From Temnothorax longispinosus (taxonomy: Eukaryota > Arthropoda > Insecta > Hymenoptera > Formicidae): 64,000 nucleotides of DNA. Positions 45,401-59,214 of this stretch are shown piece after piece. Location: the NCBI RefSeq assembly GCF_030848805.1, contig NC_092367.1, forward strand, positions 15,309,692 to 15,373,691, given 5' to 3'. The position numbers were made by a program, and so were the translations under genes. The first letter of the stretch is position 1. Every line of letters begins with the position of its first letter. A model generated the notes under the pieces. That model made no database searches, was not told the origin of the DNA, and saw only the letters and a program-made list of their open reading frames with translations.

Positions 45401-46494
45401 AAACAGTAAAAAATTCAAGATATTTTACGTTCTTCATGACATTCTTTTTATATTACCAATATAAAATGTTTTGCTTGTATGCACAGAAATACACATTGAA
45501 TGGCAGAGAAAAAAGTTTTATATTCTCCAGATATTTCAAAGTGATAAGTTCATATAACAATATAAACGAAAGCCTTGAAGTCTAACAAGCGAAATAACTT
45601 GCGTATTATAGGTACGCAATGTACCTCATGAAAAAGTAATTCTGACTTCATAAATTTTTTGTAAGATTACGTGGTTAAAGGAGAAAGGCGAGGGCCAGTC
45701 AGATTGTATTTAGGGTTCACCGTAATTGCGAATTTATCGCTGCGGAGGCGGTAATTTTATTTCGGCACGCATATAAATATAATAATCGGGGCCGTGTTTT
45801 CTTGGCTATCAAATTGGCCGAAACTTTCGTAATAAAAAGTTTCGGTGGCCAAGGACGGTCATCACGGCTAAATAACTTATTACCAGGGCTATTACATTAC
45901 ACAGTCGTTCCTTTCAATTTATCGACACGCGTGTTGAGAAAGAGCCATAGAAGCTTCATTTTTTGTTTCTTTGTCAATTAGACTTTAGATTAGATAAACG
46001 TTGTAATCCTGATGGCGATGAAATATTATACGTTGACGTTAAGTATGATTAAGGGTTGTCGACTCATAGCGAGTTTAACTTTGCAACTTAACTTGACATA
46101 ATGTGTTCTAATAATTCAATTAGAGTAATTACGAGAGAAATCGGTAAAGAATTTATATATTGAATTTCTTTTTATATAATCGTCAGGTTCATCTTTACAC
46201 CGTTACTTTTTGATACGACAAAAGTGATCTTGAAGACAATGTAATTTTTGTAAATTATTTAGAATAATGAAATTTATAATGTTTTATATATATAAATATA
46301 TTTCCATATAATAAATAACATTTGCTACTAATAAGAGTTATCACTTATAATAAAATAAAAATATGTTATGGAGAATCTAAAAATAATATTTTCTAAAAAA
46401 ACGGATTATCAGTGTATTGCTTAAAAAATAATGAAATAATAGGTAGATTTGGGACGAAATGTGGTCTGTATATTAGAACAAAAATGCACGAGAA
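37961..46494. other. Long intergenic or intronic region, no gene seen
   Basis: Alternating CpG-rich and AT-rich segments without convincing exons, tRNAs or mobile elements. The only clear repeat is the (CT)n tract at 39421-39458. Open frames of 60-115 codons here occur in overlapping sets on both strands and carry no recognisable motifs. At 45223 a motif TTAGGCCCTGTCACACT resembles a MITE end, but no matching partner end was found. Confidence 0.4.
39421..39458. repeat. (CT)19 microsatellite
   Basis: Thirty-eight bases of uninterrupted CT dinucleotides. Confidence 0.95.
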
Positions 46495-46576
46495 GACGAG
46501 GTGGCCGAGTGGTTAAGGCGTTGGACTGCTAATCCAATGTGCTCTGCACGCGTGGGTTCGAATCCCATCCTCGTCG
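46495..46576 (+). tRNA. tRNA-Ser (anticodon GCT)
   Basis: An 82-nt gene with acceptor GACGAGG, A box TGGCCGAGTGG, anticodon GCT at 46528-46530 in loop CTGCTAA, a serine-type long variable arm (GTGCTCTGCAC), B box GGTTCGAATCC, and the matching 3' acceptor ending CCTCGTC plus discriminator G. It decodes AGC/AGU. A run of eight T starts 7 nt after the 3' end (46584-46591) and serves as Pol III terminator. All stems pair, so it should be functional. Confidence 0.97.
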
Positions 46577-46583
46577 GTCCTTA

Positions 46584-46591
46584 TTTTTTTT
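46584..46591 (+). terminator. Pol III T-run after tRNA-Ser
   Basis: Eight consecutive T residues on the sense strand, directly downstream of the tRNA. Confidence 0.8.
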
Positions 46592-47175
46592 GTGACATTA
46601 TAAAATTTTGCATTTAATATAATTATGAATAAATAATTTTTTGTGTTAAATGTTTTTTTTTTAATATTTCTAAACAAATTGATTTTTTATTTCAAAATTC
46701 GAAATATATTAAGCAAATGGCTAAGAATAGATTTATTTTAAACGTGTATTTTTATTAAAAGTGAAATAGCAATAAAATGCAATATTTTAATTGTGTAATA
46801 TATGATTTAGATATTTGTTACATAAATGCAATAAAATAAAAAATTATTAGAACACAATAGAAGCAATAGCAAAACATTAATTTTTTTACATTTCTCGTAT
46901 TTTGAATATTGAGATGGATAATTAATTTATTAAAATTAATAATCGACTTTTAATAATCTTGTATATTCTGGATATTAATTCGTTTTAATATATTACATAT
47001 TTATATATTTTTAATTATATAATTCGTTATTCTGACGATCGATGGATCTTTAATTTTAAAATTTGTTACAAACATTTTATATATTTTTTATATAATTTCT
47101 ACAATAATGAATTAATTTCTGCGAAATTATGGTACGTCAATTTACCCAGTTTCTAGGAAATTCTCCCTCAAGAAA
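46592..47175. other. AT-rich spacer between tRNA genes
   Basis: Very AT-rich sequence, nothing recognised. Confidence 0.6.
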
Positions 47176-47247
47176 TCCTCGATAGTATAGTGGTTAGTAT
47201 CCCCGCCTGTCACGCGGGAGACCGGGGTTCGATTCCCCGTCGGGGAG
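47176..47247 (+). tRNA. tRNA-Asp (anticodon GTC)
   Basis: A 72-nt gene with acceptor TCCTCGA pairing to TCGGGGA (one G-T pair), A box TAGTATAGTGG, anticodon GTC at 47209-47211 in loop CTGTCAC, B box GGTTCGATTCC and discriminator G. It decodes GAC/GAU. A short T run follows at about 47256. Intact. Confidence 0.97.
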
Positions 47248-49031
47248 AATTCTTATTTTTTGTAATTTTTCTTCTCACTTGGCGTAACCCTCTTTTAAGG
47301 CGTGACAAAACCGTAGAACGACGGTTCCTCTCTTTTTCCAATAAAGTCGGTACTTATCGAAAACGTTGTCATTAAAATTCAAATTTACAGATATCCCGTG
47401 AAGAAACGTGCGCGGTTAACATTTACTTTATTACAGAAGAAAGATTTCTCCTCATCACGCATGCGTCTCGACTTGAACAAACCGAGCCCGAATTCGCGTA
47501 ACTCGCGCGGCCGGCGCGGCACTCAGCAACAATCGATAATGCGAGGACGCGCCTCCATGGCTTACAGCGGTTTACAGCGTGGCGTGGTTGCTCGAATCGG
47601 TGTTTATCCCACGGCGGCGACGGTAACTCTAGGCTAGAAAGCTCCGTGAGATACGGGCGAAAGGGGGCTCTAAAAGACGCCGGGGCGCGCCAAAAAGACA
47701 CGGCGGGGGAGTTATGGCGTGTTGCGCGCGGATCGATTGTTCCGCACACAATACACAACTGGCGTTGCTTACTGTCGCTCCGTGGATTTATTGTTGCCGC
47801 ATATCCTTGGCGACTTAATGCAAAGTTTCACGCGTTTTCGATAAAAAGCATCGTCGGAGGTTTAAATACGGCTCGAGCGCTTAAAAGGGAGCAGATAGCA
47901 ATTTGCGCGTTAGACGCGATTTACGCATTCTCTCGTACAATTGTTGGAGTACACTGGGTGTCTTAAGAAACGCGTAGGCGCTTCGACAAGATTCGTTGTG
48001 CCACTTGTGCCGATATAATCCTCATTCGTTTTCCCTTAGAAGATTTGGCAACAGTTTTAAAATGATGGAGAGATAACCAAAAATATTTAACAGGCTTAAA
48101 AAATATGTTACATTTAATTATTGTCAAAACGTTCGAAGAGTTTGATGAAATAACTTTCAGAAAAATATAGGCAAGCAATTAAGTTTATTATTTAGCTTGT
48201 AATATCACTATGAAAAGCACTCTGATGATTTATCTCTGGTCTTTCTCTCTTTCTTATATACATTGCATATTTAATATTAATTAAATCTTAACTGATGAAA
48301 CATAATAATTGATAATTAAGGACGTTGACAAATAGAGATAATCAAATTTGTAGCTTAAAGAAAACAAGTAAAAATTATTGTCAGATATTTTTCTCGGAGA
48401 ACACCATATACATGCACGGTGTTACGATCAGTAATTTTGCGACACTTGCGACATTAATTATTAGGGGAAGTGTCTAGCGGTAATCTCGCTTATGGTCCGT
48501 GTGCTTATAGCCTCATTAGGCTTTCTTTTTATGCGTGCGTTGCGTTCGTTCATGTGATAAGGGGAAATTTACTATGCGCGATAAGGCTGTTTTTATCCGG
48601 TTGTTATAATATTCTATTCTCCGAAGTTTCGCGCTGTTTTATGATCTCTTAATTACACACGCAACATTAGGTTTATTTAAATAATTAAGAACGATATGTG
48701 TCACGAAAAAAGCTATTAAGCTATTAAGTTTATGCGCGGAGAGCTCCGTTTATCGCACGTGTAACTGTAAATTAATCAATAATATTTTATCTGCATTAAT
48801 AATATGAATGAATGCGAATGCGCACTCTGAAAATTAAGGTACTTAATTAGGATTGAACATGGAATGCTCGATAATGAATTCTCATTATGCGAATATGATA
48901 GGATTAATTAAATTTGTAGAAATTACATAATTATATGCATACGCACATATTGTAAATTCTCTATGTTCGCAAGTACATTTGGAACGCATGCATACATTCT
49001 ATCTTGACAAAAACTTCACGTTCCTACAACT
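47248..49031. other. Spacer between tRNA genes, no gene seen
   Basis: CpG-rich at 47.4-47.95 kb with open frames on both strands, otherwise AT-rich. No recognisable gene. Confidence 0.5.
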
Positions 49032-49104
49032 GCCCGGCTAGCTCAGTCGGTAGAGCATGAGACTCTTAATCTCAGGGTCGTGGGTTCGAGCCCCACGTTG
49101 GGCG
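49032..49104 (+). tRNA. tRNA-Lys (anticodon CTT)
   Basis: A 73-nt gene with acceptor GCCCGGC pairing to GTTGGGC (one G-T pair), A box TAGCTCAGTCGG, anticodon CTT at 49065-49067 in loop CTCTTAA, B box GGTTCGAGCCC and discriminator G. It decodes AAG. A T-rich terminator (TTTCTTTTTTTT) follows within a few bases. Intact. Confidence 0.97.
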
Positions 49105-52100
49105 ATTTCTTTTTTTTCTTATTTTTTTAAATATATCTTGGAGATCCGTAAAAAATCTATTGTCATTTAGGAAAAACGCTACAAAAAGGTATTTTTGTTT
49201 AGTTGAAATTAAAATAATTATTCTTTTTTTTTTTTTGCTTTTCGTATTACAAGTGTGTGCAGTTTTCGTATTATATTCTATTCTCTATACATCTCTTCAG
49301 ATTCAAACAGATTCCTAATTAAATGAATTACAATTATTAATTAACAATTAACGATAGGACGAAAATAATGATTGCCATGCCATGAATATTGCATCAAGTA
49401 TTTGCTTCTCAATTTCGGTATAGATTTAACGGAGAGACGTATAATCTCGTACGATTACGTCGACAAAACCTGTCGAAATAAAGAATTAATTCATCATCAG
49501 TTAGCAAATGAAATAAGTGGTGTTTGATCAGCACGTATTATGCGCGTATCGAAAAAAATATTTGCCTCCGCGAGGGCTCCACTTTCAAGTTTTGTTTGCC
49601 AAACAAGGTAGACACACACGTGAATCGAGAGGTACAGTGTACATCGAGGAGTCGAATGCATGCAGTTTCGCGGTGAAATCGGGAAAGCAAACGAACTGAG
49701 CTCGAGGAAGTTGTTGGATCGCAAATATACGGTTGTTCAAACAATTTTACGTCTTACATTGCGCAACAATATACGGCGATGGATGTCGCCGTTAATGGTG
49801 TTCTTTTACCTCACCAAGTGGAATCGATTCTTTTTATCTTATAATACGATTCGACAGATAGGATTTCGCACGACTGTCTCCTCGCGTTTCTCGCGGCAGT
49901 TCTAGATGGACATTTGATAAGGAGAGATAAATCGAAGTTGGGTATTACATTCGATGGAGCTACCAGATGTAGGTAACGCTATAGTATGATCGCGGTAATA
50001 GGAAATCGATAAATATACCTATATATTTTGATGAGATTTGGAATCCACGGTTGAAATTTGTGCGATGCAGAACGCAATAATTACTTTATTGTATAAATAT
50101 TTTAATGTACATTTTCAGATAAATATTTCATTTAGCTAAATATTATTTATGTTGCATGCAGTATATTCCGTGAAATCTCGAGCCACGATGTCTCTCCTTC
50201 TTTTTCTCCTTCTCTCTCCCATCTCTTGCGGCCTTTATTTAGATGAAATAAAATCACGGATATCCATTTACGTTCGCGACAAGAATTGAACTGGGGCACC
50301 GATCCTAAAAGCAGCTTTTCGAACGAGAACGATTGGTTGGATAGTCGATCGACGGCGAAAACGATTTCGTTCATTGACTAGCCTGTCTGGTTTGACCCGG
50401 CAAGGATATGACAAAAGACGTGGAAGGGAGAAAGGAAGGATATAGAGCGATGATTGGTTTTCCTTCTGGCTGCAAGTAATACTACGGTCTTTCCGAGGTA
50501 AAGCGAGTCGTTCCGCGACAATGGATCTTGCCGAGCAACACGAATGTATCCCGCGAATTGTCAGGAACATTTCGTTTTCTATCTTTGTCGCTGCAACGAT
50601 AGAAATAATAAGAAAGAAGATAGTAGCGACTGGATAAGAGTCCTTTTGTCCGCGGATAAAATAATAAATTTCGACGTGAAAAATGAAGATAAAGGAAGAT
50701 AAATCAACAAAGTTCACTTCTAATACTTTTCCGCTTTAATCCATTTTGAAATTGTACTAACGACGAAAATCTCTAGGAAAAATGCTCAATAGTTATCGAA
50801 GACTCTTACATCCAGGCGGGATTTGACGTCGATAATATCGAGAAGACTCAATTATTTAAATTATTTAAATTAATAACAGTGAAAAATATTTGAAATTTTT
50901 TTTCCAATTAACAATTATGAAAATTCAATAAATATAAATTAAAAACTTCAATTAGCGAATTAATCTTGTTTCTAATTTAGTTTAGCTCGTATTTTTTCTG
51001 TCATCTAAAAAATCTAAAAAATGTTTTTACCTTATGAAAATATGTAACGTCCATTTCCATTACGGAATTACTTTTCTTTATGCCACAGGAATTTCTCGTA
51101 TAAGGGGGATGATGCTCTGCGTGTCCCATATGTTATAGTTGTTTCATCGCGCGAGGATTTGCGGCACGTTTGACATAAAAGGCACGTCGTAAATCCGCGG
51201 ATTTCGATGAATGGCGCGTCATCTCGTCGCTTCTCATATCCGCGCGATCTTCCGGGTGTCGCAGCCCTTACAAAGCTCGTCAGTGTCGGTCCTTATGCGC
51301 CTGTCGTTAATCAAATGCGATTTATGCTTTCGGCGATTCTCGCGTCGCATAACGAGAGCGTAAATTTCACCATTACGACACCCGATGTTCGAGACCACCG
51401 TCTGGCAAATACGATTAGGAAGAGAAGAATATTGATCTCGAGGCATAATTCTTTATGTTTTAATATTCGCTAATTGTAGGATAATTGTCTGCCAGCGTTT
51501 CAACGTTGAAAGTATTTATTGAACAGGTGAATAGGTGATTGTGATTAATGAGAATATATCGGATTTTATTCATTTATTGTCAGTTAATACAGAGATAATA
51601 CAAAACAATTTGATATAATGCTAGTGATGACATACATCACAATATACAATTTATGTTCCGCGACATTTGTTACGTTGGAAATGCTCGTGCCCACCGAGGC
51701 TGATTAATTAAATAAACGCGATAGACGTGCCGCGAATTCGCGCGCGAAAATGCAGGAGGTCGCCGCGTTTGATGCACCACGCGCGAGTTTCATATAGCAA
51801 TAAATTACCGATGCTCATTTAAACGCACCCTACACACCTTTTACCCTGCACGGCAAACCCTCGCACGCGGTTATTTTACTACAAAAAGGGACATACGCGC
51901 GACTAGCTGTTGATTTAATTTAAAAAAATAAAAACGAGAAAGTGAAAAAAAGAGAGGAGAAAAAAAGAGAACAGTCGGAGTTGCATTCGAGGGTCGTCGT
52001 GCACGAGTGAGGGGCGGCACGCCGCAAAAGATCCCGACGGAATAAATATGCAGGGGGTGTGGGCGTACTCAAAGACGCATCGCACCCCTCGCGTTGCGAC

Positions 52101-53395
52101 GCGTTTGACGTTGTCGTTCAACAGAGCAACCCCCCCGCCCACACTCGGGCGCGTACTTCAGTCGCGGTAAACGAAGCCCGCGGTAATTGCTGTCGCCACG
52201 CCTGTTTGCAGAACTTCACCGCGATTGACGGATGCGCACTTCAGCTTCGGAAAGTTCGTTATCTTCAATTATCCGGCTATTCTAACGAATAGACGATACG
52301 TTTAACACTTGAATAAAATAGTGTATCAGTACCTAACGACTCTGTTATAGGGAAGTGCCGCAGTATGTCAATGGTATAGTATTTATATAGTTTTGTATGC
52401 GATGATAGATAGAATTTACAAAAGATATTTTTTAATTTTTTTAATTTTTTTAGGAGTATTAAATACTTAGAGCATTAAGTACATAATAAGGCACTTAAAT
52501 ACATGATGAATTAAAAAAAAAGTCGAATATCTTGCATCATATGACGCTTCTAGCGAAATAGAAAATTCTGAGGACGCGGCACGGGGATTTCTGGGGTTGC
52601 AAAAGGGAGAAAGTGCGTGTTTGGCGTCTCGGTAATAGCCAGTTTGCACACACTAGCGGCAGCTGAGACGACTTTTCGGACGTGTGTGTATGTACACACG
52701 CGAGCACTCGGATGAGTGGTCGAGCACGTATTGACACATTCGAGCCCCATCGAGTCAGGTTACTCGGCCGAAACCTCGAGCCGACTAGTAGGGTGTGCAA
52801 ATCGGTCTTACGCGACGTGATCCGAGGTGTAGCCCCGCTTTTGCGACGAGAGACGCATGCATGTTCGTAGGAGGCACGGAAAGCTCTTGGCGAAGACGGC
52901 ATTTTTTTGCGCTCTCCCTTCCGGGCACGCTCGGCGAAGCGCGACCGGACGAACGCGCGCGCAGCGCGACTGTTTTCGCTAACGAGCCGTGAAATGAATA
53001 TCACATATTGTTCCGTGCAGCGCGCGTCGTACGCGCGTTCACACGTGCGTCCGAAATCGAGAGGAGAGACCGCCAGCGAGCTGTGGAAGGAAAGCGGCCC
53101 GATTGACCGTGAAATTCGCTGTCGCCGTCGTCGCGCCACGACGATACTCTCTCGACCGAGAGCGCGACCACGGCGATTATTACACCGGTGTTGCATCTCT
53201 CCTCTCGTCGTTGGCGGATCGGTGCATCGTCGAAGTGCATCCGACGCGTCTCTCCAGCGATACGATCTCTTTTTTTTAAACTCGCTCTGCTGAAGCGAAG
53301 ATGTGGCGGTTGTTATGACTCCCTAAGTACTTTACGTATGCTTGAAACAGCAAACGATCAATTACGTTTATCTAATGAACACGATTAAATGACGT
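49105..53395. other. Intergenic or intronic, no gene seen
   Basis: Mixed composition. CpG-rich at 52.0-52.25 kb and 52.55-53.28 kb, with overlapping open frames on both strands, the longest being antisense-paired and therefore probably compositional. No recognisable peptide, tRNA or mobile element. Confidence 0.4.
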
Positions 53396-53662
53396 AATGT
53401 CGAACCCATTTTATCATGTCCTGTCTATTACGAGACTAAAGTGGGTTCAACAATGAAGGATATATTGGAACAAGCACGTGGACAGGATAGAAGACAGTAA
53501 ACTAGTAAAATGCGGAAAATGAGCACAAGGTAAACTACCCAAAAGATGGAGGGAATGCTGGACATAACATCGAAAGAAACATAACAAGCAAAAACAGGCT
53601 TTAGGCCTACTTATATGGCTCTCGACCGTAAGCCATATGAAAGAAAAAGAAAAAGAAATAAT
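53396..53662 (+). mobile_element. Possible LINE 3'-end fragment
   Basis: A segment of different texture (few CpG, A-rich on this strand) ends in AAAGAAAAAGAAAAAGAAAT. Upstream, broken frames contain YPKDGGNAG / KLPKRWRECW-like peptide, reminiscent of the tail of non-LTR retrotransposon ORF2 proteins, followed by PTYMALDRKPYERKRKRN-like sequence before the A-rich tail. Stops and frame changes make it dead. Assignment is weak. Confidence 0.3.
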
Positions 53663-56600
53663 GCAATGTCGGAAAGCCTGAATTCTTGCGTTGTAAAAGT
53701 GCATCTTGGTATTTTAATGGGTTTAGTAACGCGTGCTTCTGCAGGGATGACCGATCCGCACCGTCATTTTGGGATTAGCGAACCCACAGACCTGAGCTCA
53801 ATATACTACGGACACTCACATACATTTACATATTATACACATTTCATATGTATACGTTTTTGGTGAGCGATAGTGCAATTAATAAACATTTGAGGAAAAG
53901 TTGAAGCAGGACTCTAATTTAAAAATAATAAGGAAATTAGAAATAAAAATTATACATCTATATACATATTTAATATACATAATATATAGAACTGGATAGC
54001 AAAAATCTTTTTTATATCTCTATTCCTTAATTAGGAAAATAATATAACGTATGCAACGTAAACAAGAAAGACGGGTCTTTCTGCCATCATTCTGATTTTT
54101 TTTCTCTGCGGAAATCCTGCTCCAGTTACCGTTACCCATGCCGCTCGTCCTGAACATCGGAAGTCGATCTTAATATTTTATCGCTCCCCGCCGGTAGTTC
54201 CTCGATAAAATATTCAGAAAGCTGCTCGTCGTTCAGAGTTTAGTGTTCCGTTTGAAGTGCTTCATAACTGTTGTATCGGTACAATATGAAAACAAAGTAA
54301 TATTTAAAAATTTAATAATCAAAGAAGTTAGAATACAGGTTTCTTGGTCAAGGCTATATTTATAAAAAATTATTTTATGACTTATATTAATAAGATTAAT
54401 AATGCATTGGTTGTACGTATTAAATACGTATAAAATACGTATTAAATATGTATACTCTGTATAAATTCAATTATTTTTTATTTTGAGTAAACAAATGTCT
54501 TCGATTACTCGTAAAGTAACGGAGACATGCGGTTTCTTCTCTGAAATTCAAGGAATGTCGGAACTTCCTGCAGTGTATAATTTTTTCTGGGGGAGGACCG
54601 GCAATATGAAACCGAGAATTTTGGGTGGCATTACGGAACTTGCTGAATTACGACGTCATTAAAATCTCTTCGCGCGGAGTAACCTGCGAACAATCTTTCT
54701 TTTTTCCCTTTCTGTTTCGCTTCAAAATCGCGCGTCGTGGGTGTGCCTGTCGACATCATAATGCTTTAGCTGTGATACCAGCTATTTCCGGTTTCTGCAT
54801 CTTTCACGGTTATACACTGACCGAATCTATTCACGGATAATTCGCGAGAAAGCGTCGTCGATATATCATTTGCGAGAACGTGCACTTTCCGCTTTATCTG
54901 CAATCCTAAAGTAATGCATGCAATGGTGCATTCTTGCATAAAATGCAATAATTTAATTAAAATTTAAATTATTATATTTTACTTAATTATTTACATAATT
55001 TTTGATCCAAAGATAAATATAAAGATAATTTTCTAGATCCGTGTCTCCGCATGATATACTTGTTTAATTAATATTAATATCAATCGTAATCTTAACAATA
55101 TGTATCTGACTGAATTATTTATTTAGACTAAATATTTATTTTCCATGGCAGCATAATGGTATGCACGTACGAGCAGAATTTGCAATTAATCTTCCTCATT
55201 TAATATTTAATACATACGTCAAATACGCCAACGCGATTTTCCGTCACGAGTAAATTTGCATAACGCAAAATTTTGCGGACAGAGATCGACGAACCGTCCA
55301 CAAATCGGGGAATTAGGTCTGTTCAGGCTATATTCGCGTTACGCTGTCGACTTCGGTGAAATCGCCGGCTCGGCGGTTATCGACATCTCGTACACGGTGC
55401 AATATACGTCGCGTGTGTTCGCCAATTCTCCAGGAATTTTCCGCTCGGGGAAAATCCGCCTAGGTCAGATTATTCCGTTATCGTGGAGTCGACCGATAAC
55501 GTCCGGCGGCACGTCGGGATTACCGCGTGCACTTTACGGAAGTAAAGCTTACGCGGCGATATCGACTCCCGATGACATCCGATAATCCCGGAATATAGCC
55601 AAGAGCGAACGTGACTCCGAAGGAGAGGTCGCTCGTATAAATCGCATTCTTTAATAACGACAACGGCAACGGAACGTCGCGTCGCGTCGCTAGGAACAAG
55701 GTTGACGTCTAATTTGTTTGACATTTCCGCGATGATTTAGCTTTTTTAACTCTCTGCCTTTTAAATCATTTTCAAAATATCTTATATAGTATCGTGTGGC
55801 TATAATTTAAATACTTTAACATAAACTGGGACAGGAATATGATCTTTAAAATAAATCAAACTTACCAAGCTACATTAAACTCAATATTGATTACGACTGT
55901 GAGAAAACTGTGAGAAAACCTGTTCGCTAATATCTATAAGTATACTAAAGTACAAAAAAAACTTGGCTCAATATATAGCTCGAAGGCTTTTTCCGTGTAT
56001 TTTACCTTGTTACCGCGCCTATATTTTCTATCCGACATTATACTCCGTATGTCAAGCGGCAAAAGTAATCGATCGATCGCGAGAGTGTCTTGCCATTCAA
56101 GATATTTCTGACTTTCGACGAGCGAGTCAATTTTCCCGTCGACCTCGTGTGCGCACACACGCCTGCTTTTAATCCGCGACTGAAAAGAAACGCGGGCAAC
56201 CCCCCCGCCTTCCCCCTCCGGGCGGAAAAACCGGGCCGGCGTCTGCGGCTTCCGGAACGAAATAATTACGCCGCACCGCGGCATTATCCGCGGAAAAGCT
56301 GGCGTCGCTTCCGCGCGCTGGATGCCAGCCAGGATAAATATCAATTTTACGACGTCCACGGATACATTCTCGTTCGCCCAGCCGAACTCGCGCGTTGCCG
56401 AAATCCGCGGCCTGGTTTGATTTACGGCTGCCGATCCTCGAGTGTGCGTCACTGGAGTTTAACTCTCCAGAAATACCATAGCTATTTCTCCATCAGGTAA
56501 AGAGGGATATACGATACGCGTTTTTCCATAAAAGTATCGTATCACGGTAAAAGCAGGCCTATAAGCTCTAGGGTATAGAATTTCTGTGACGACTACATCA

Positions 56601-57202
56601 GATACCTTTTGGACGTTTATCCCTCTACATAAAACGAGAATCGTCCTTCGAATATGCGTCGCAAGTGCGAGTTTTCGTTAGTTCGTCTTATTGGATTATT
56701 CTTTTTACTTCGACTAGCCTCCGATCCTTTCCAGGACACAAACGCGAACTAGGTACCTCTATACACGTACGCAGCCCTCCGGCGTTACACCCGTAGCTTT
56801 ACGACTCTCGTAAAAGTCGTTTGATGGCGGTGGAATTCTTTTTTTTTTTTTTATACTGAAAAGTAGGATTTTATACGGACAAGTGCAGGCCGTCAGAGAA
56901 AGCGGGCTGAATAATAGCGTGTGTGGCACTGTGTGGCGAAATAAATTCGAACTGCTCGGATATTAAGGATAGCCAGCTCACGTAACGCCATTGTTATACG
57001 AACTCACCGTTACGCACGCATTGATAAACACAAAGTGGGGCAATAGAAGTTTGATCGACGTAGTTCCGTCTAAATAATTAAGTGTCTTTTGTGTCGAAGT
57101 CATTTCGTATTTGTTGCATGCTGAAAACAATTATGCAGCTGTTGTAAATGTTTATTACTATTGTAATGCACCGTTAAATATTAAAGAATAAAATTTACTG
57201 TG
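53663..57202. other. Intergenic or intronic, no gene seen
   Basis: AT-rich to about 55.1 kb, mixed to CpG-rich to 56.5 kb. Overlapping open frames at 55.9-56.5 kb on both strands have no recognisable domains. Confidence 0.45.
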
Positions 57203-57378
57203 TGTCGAAATTTGTTATTTTAACGCAAAACAGTATTATTTTAACTCCACTGGTTTAGTTTTTAGTTAAATTAATATTGTTTTGGATAAATTAACGACGT
57301 ATTGAGTAGAAGCAACCTATAATAAATGGTTAAAAATAACCCAAATTGAATATAATTTGACACGAATTTAACAGTGTT
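57203..57378 (-). repeat. Dispersed repeat, copy 2
   Basis: Read on the minus strand it begins ACACTGTTAAATTCGTGTCA and parallels 20543-20690 through TCAAATTATAT, TATAGGT, TTAATTTAACTA and TTAAAATAA blocks. It is AT-rich and non-coding. Confidence 0.6.
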
Positions 57379-59214
57379 TTTTTAATTCAGATTTTGAAAG
57401 TAGATCAATCAATGTTTAAATAATTAGAAACACAAATGATTTATCGAATAACGTCTTTAATGGAATTTCGTATTAACAGTAGATGCCATTAAAACTTTTG
57501 TTGACTCTCGTTTAACTCAATTTTAGGTAGTAAATAACACCGAGCCGAAATGTAATTTTCAGACAAGACAAATTTAGATACAGACTCGCGCATAAAAGCT
57601 TAATCATTTTTCCGTATAAGTGAATTTTAACGAAACTCGATAACATTACATCGAATTTCTGGCGAGAGCGTAATCGCTTTAGCGAAACTTCGATAAGCGC
57701 CGCGCGCTTTAACTAGCCCGAGTCCATTATCGGTCGCGCCACTCTTCGTTATTAGATAAAAAATTAATGGCCGATCAATCACGATCAATTTCAGGAGTGG
57801 CATAGCTGGCGCACGAACTGCCAAGGTAGATGCGCTTTATCTCTATTTTCTACGGGATAGGCGAAGGGCAAAAGATATATTCATATATCTGTCGTGATTT
57901 CTCTTGTCACGTCAAAGTGTCAATTATTGTCTTATTAATTTATTACTCCGCGGTTAAATATTTAATTATGAAGATGTATTGCAGTGGAATTGGAATTGTA
58001 TATACATATATTGTGTGTGTAACTCATAAATCATTATAGTTAATACCAATAGCTACAGATCTAATACATTAGAGATTTTTATGTAAAAAAAGCGAGAAGG
58101 AAAAGGAAATCCAGATATATATTCCCTTTTTGTAATGCTCCAAAAACATCAAGTTATACGGTAATATTATATATTACCGCATATTGAACGGTCGAATGAA
58201 TACGTGAATTACTGTAGCATAACAATGAATCTAATTAATGCGCTAGACACAGGAATTCCAGGGGCACTGCGTTTTGATCATAATGTACCCTCGCGCGATG
58301 GAAATGCACACTCAGATCTGATAATTAGATCAATAATCTAAAATCGAGATGTAGGAGAGCTCAATAAGTGGCACGTTTAATGAAGAATTTAATTAAGAGT
58401 CTGAATTTTGGCGACAATAATTTTCACTTAATAATTATTTTACGATCTGAAAACGTCGCGGAGTTGTACAATAACAAGAACAACACAGTTCTAAAGTGGA
58501 ACAGGAATAAGAGTAATAAATAAAATAATAGGCGTGTATAATTGTATAAATGTGAACTTTTAACATAATTATATAATCCAAAACGCAACGGTCGTCGAAA
58601 TAATCCTTGCTATTTATAAATACGAGATCTCTCGTGCCATCGTCATTTGCTCTTTTGCGCAATGTTTTTTAAGCCACGTGAGCGAGCTCGCTCTGTACGT
58701 GGCCCGTCACTTGGAGCCTCGATTTTCTGCTTCATCGAGACATCGCCAACGCAAGCCGGCCGGCCGTATGCTAATCGGGTGCAGGACGGGAGTGAGCGCA
58801 GAAACGCCTGCACCCTCCGAGGAAGGGCGATACGCGAGGGGAGACTCGCCGGGTGATCCCTTCAACCGAATGAGTGACATCGCGCGCAGGAACAAGGGCG
58901 TGCGGATTTTATGGTGCAGCTTTTTTTCTCCTTTTCGGACCCGACGGCGATTACGCACACGCGTCGTCCGAACGGACGGACGGACAAACGACGATGACGT
59001 GACCGCGTGAAATTGCGTGGGCGATGCAGGATTTGTTGCATGTATCGTTGCAATCGAGGAACGTCGTATAAAAGGGGTGTAAGTTTCGGGTGGCGTATGA
59101 ATAACTAATTTATTAACATGCACGGGTTTCCTGCAGTTGTCGATTTTAATCATCGAAATCTATAATATTTGTTTTGAGACTCGAAATAAATTACCAAAAA
59201 GATATTTTAGGTAC
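57379..59214. other. Intergenic or intronic, no gene seen
   Basis: AT-rich with a CpG-rich block at 58.65-59.0 kb. Open frames there are paired on both strands. Nothing recognised. Confidence 0.45.

Noticed and set aside
52537..53293. Open frames of 219 (minus) and 128 (plus) codons near 53 kb
   Set aside because: They overlap antisense to each other in CpG-rich DNA, and neither contains a recognisable motif or splice context.
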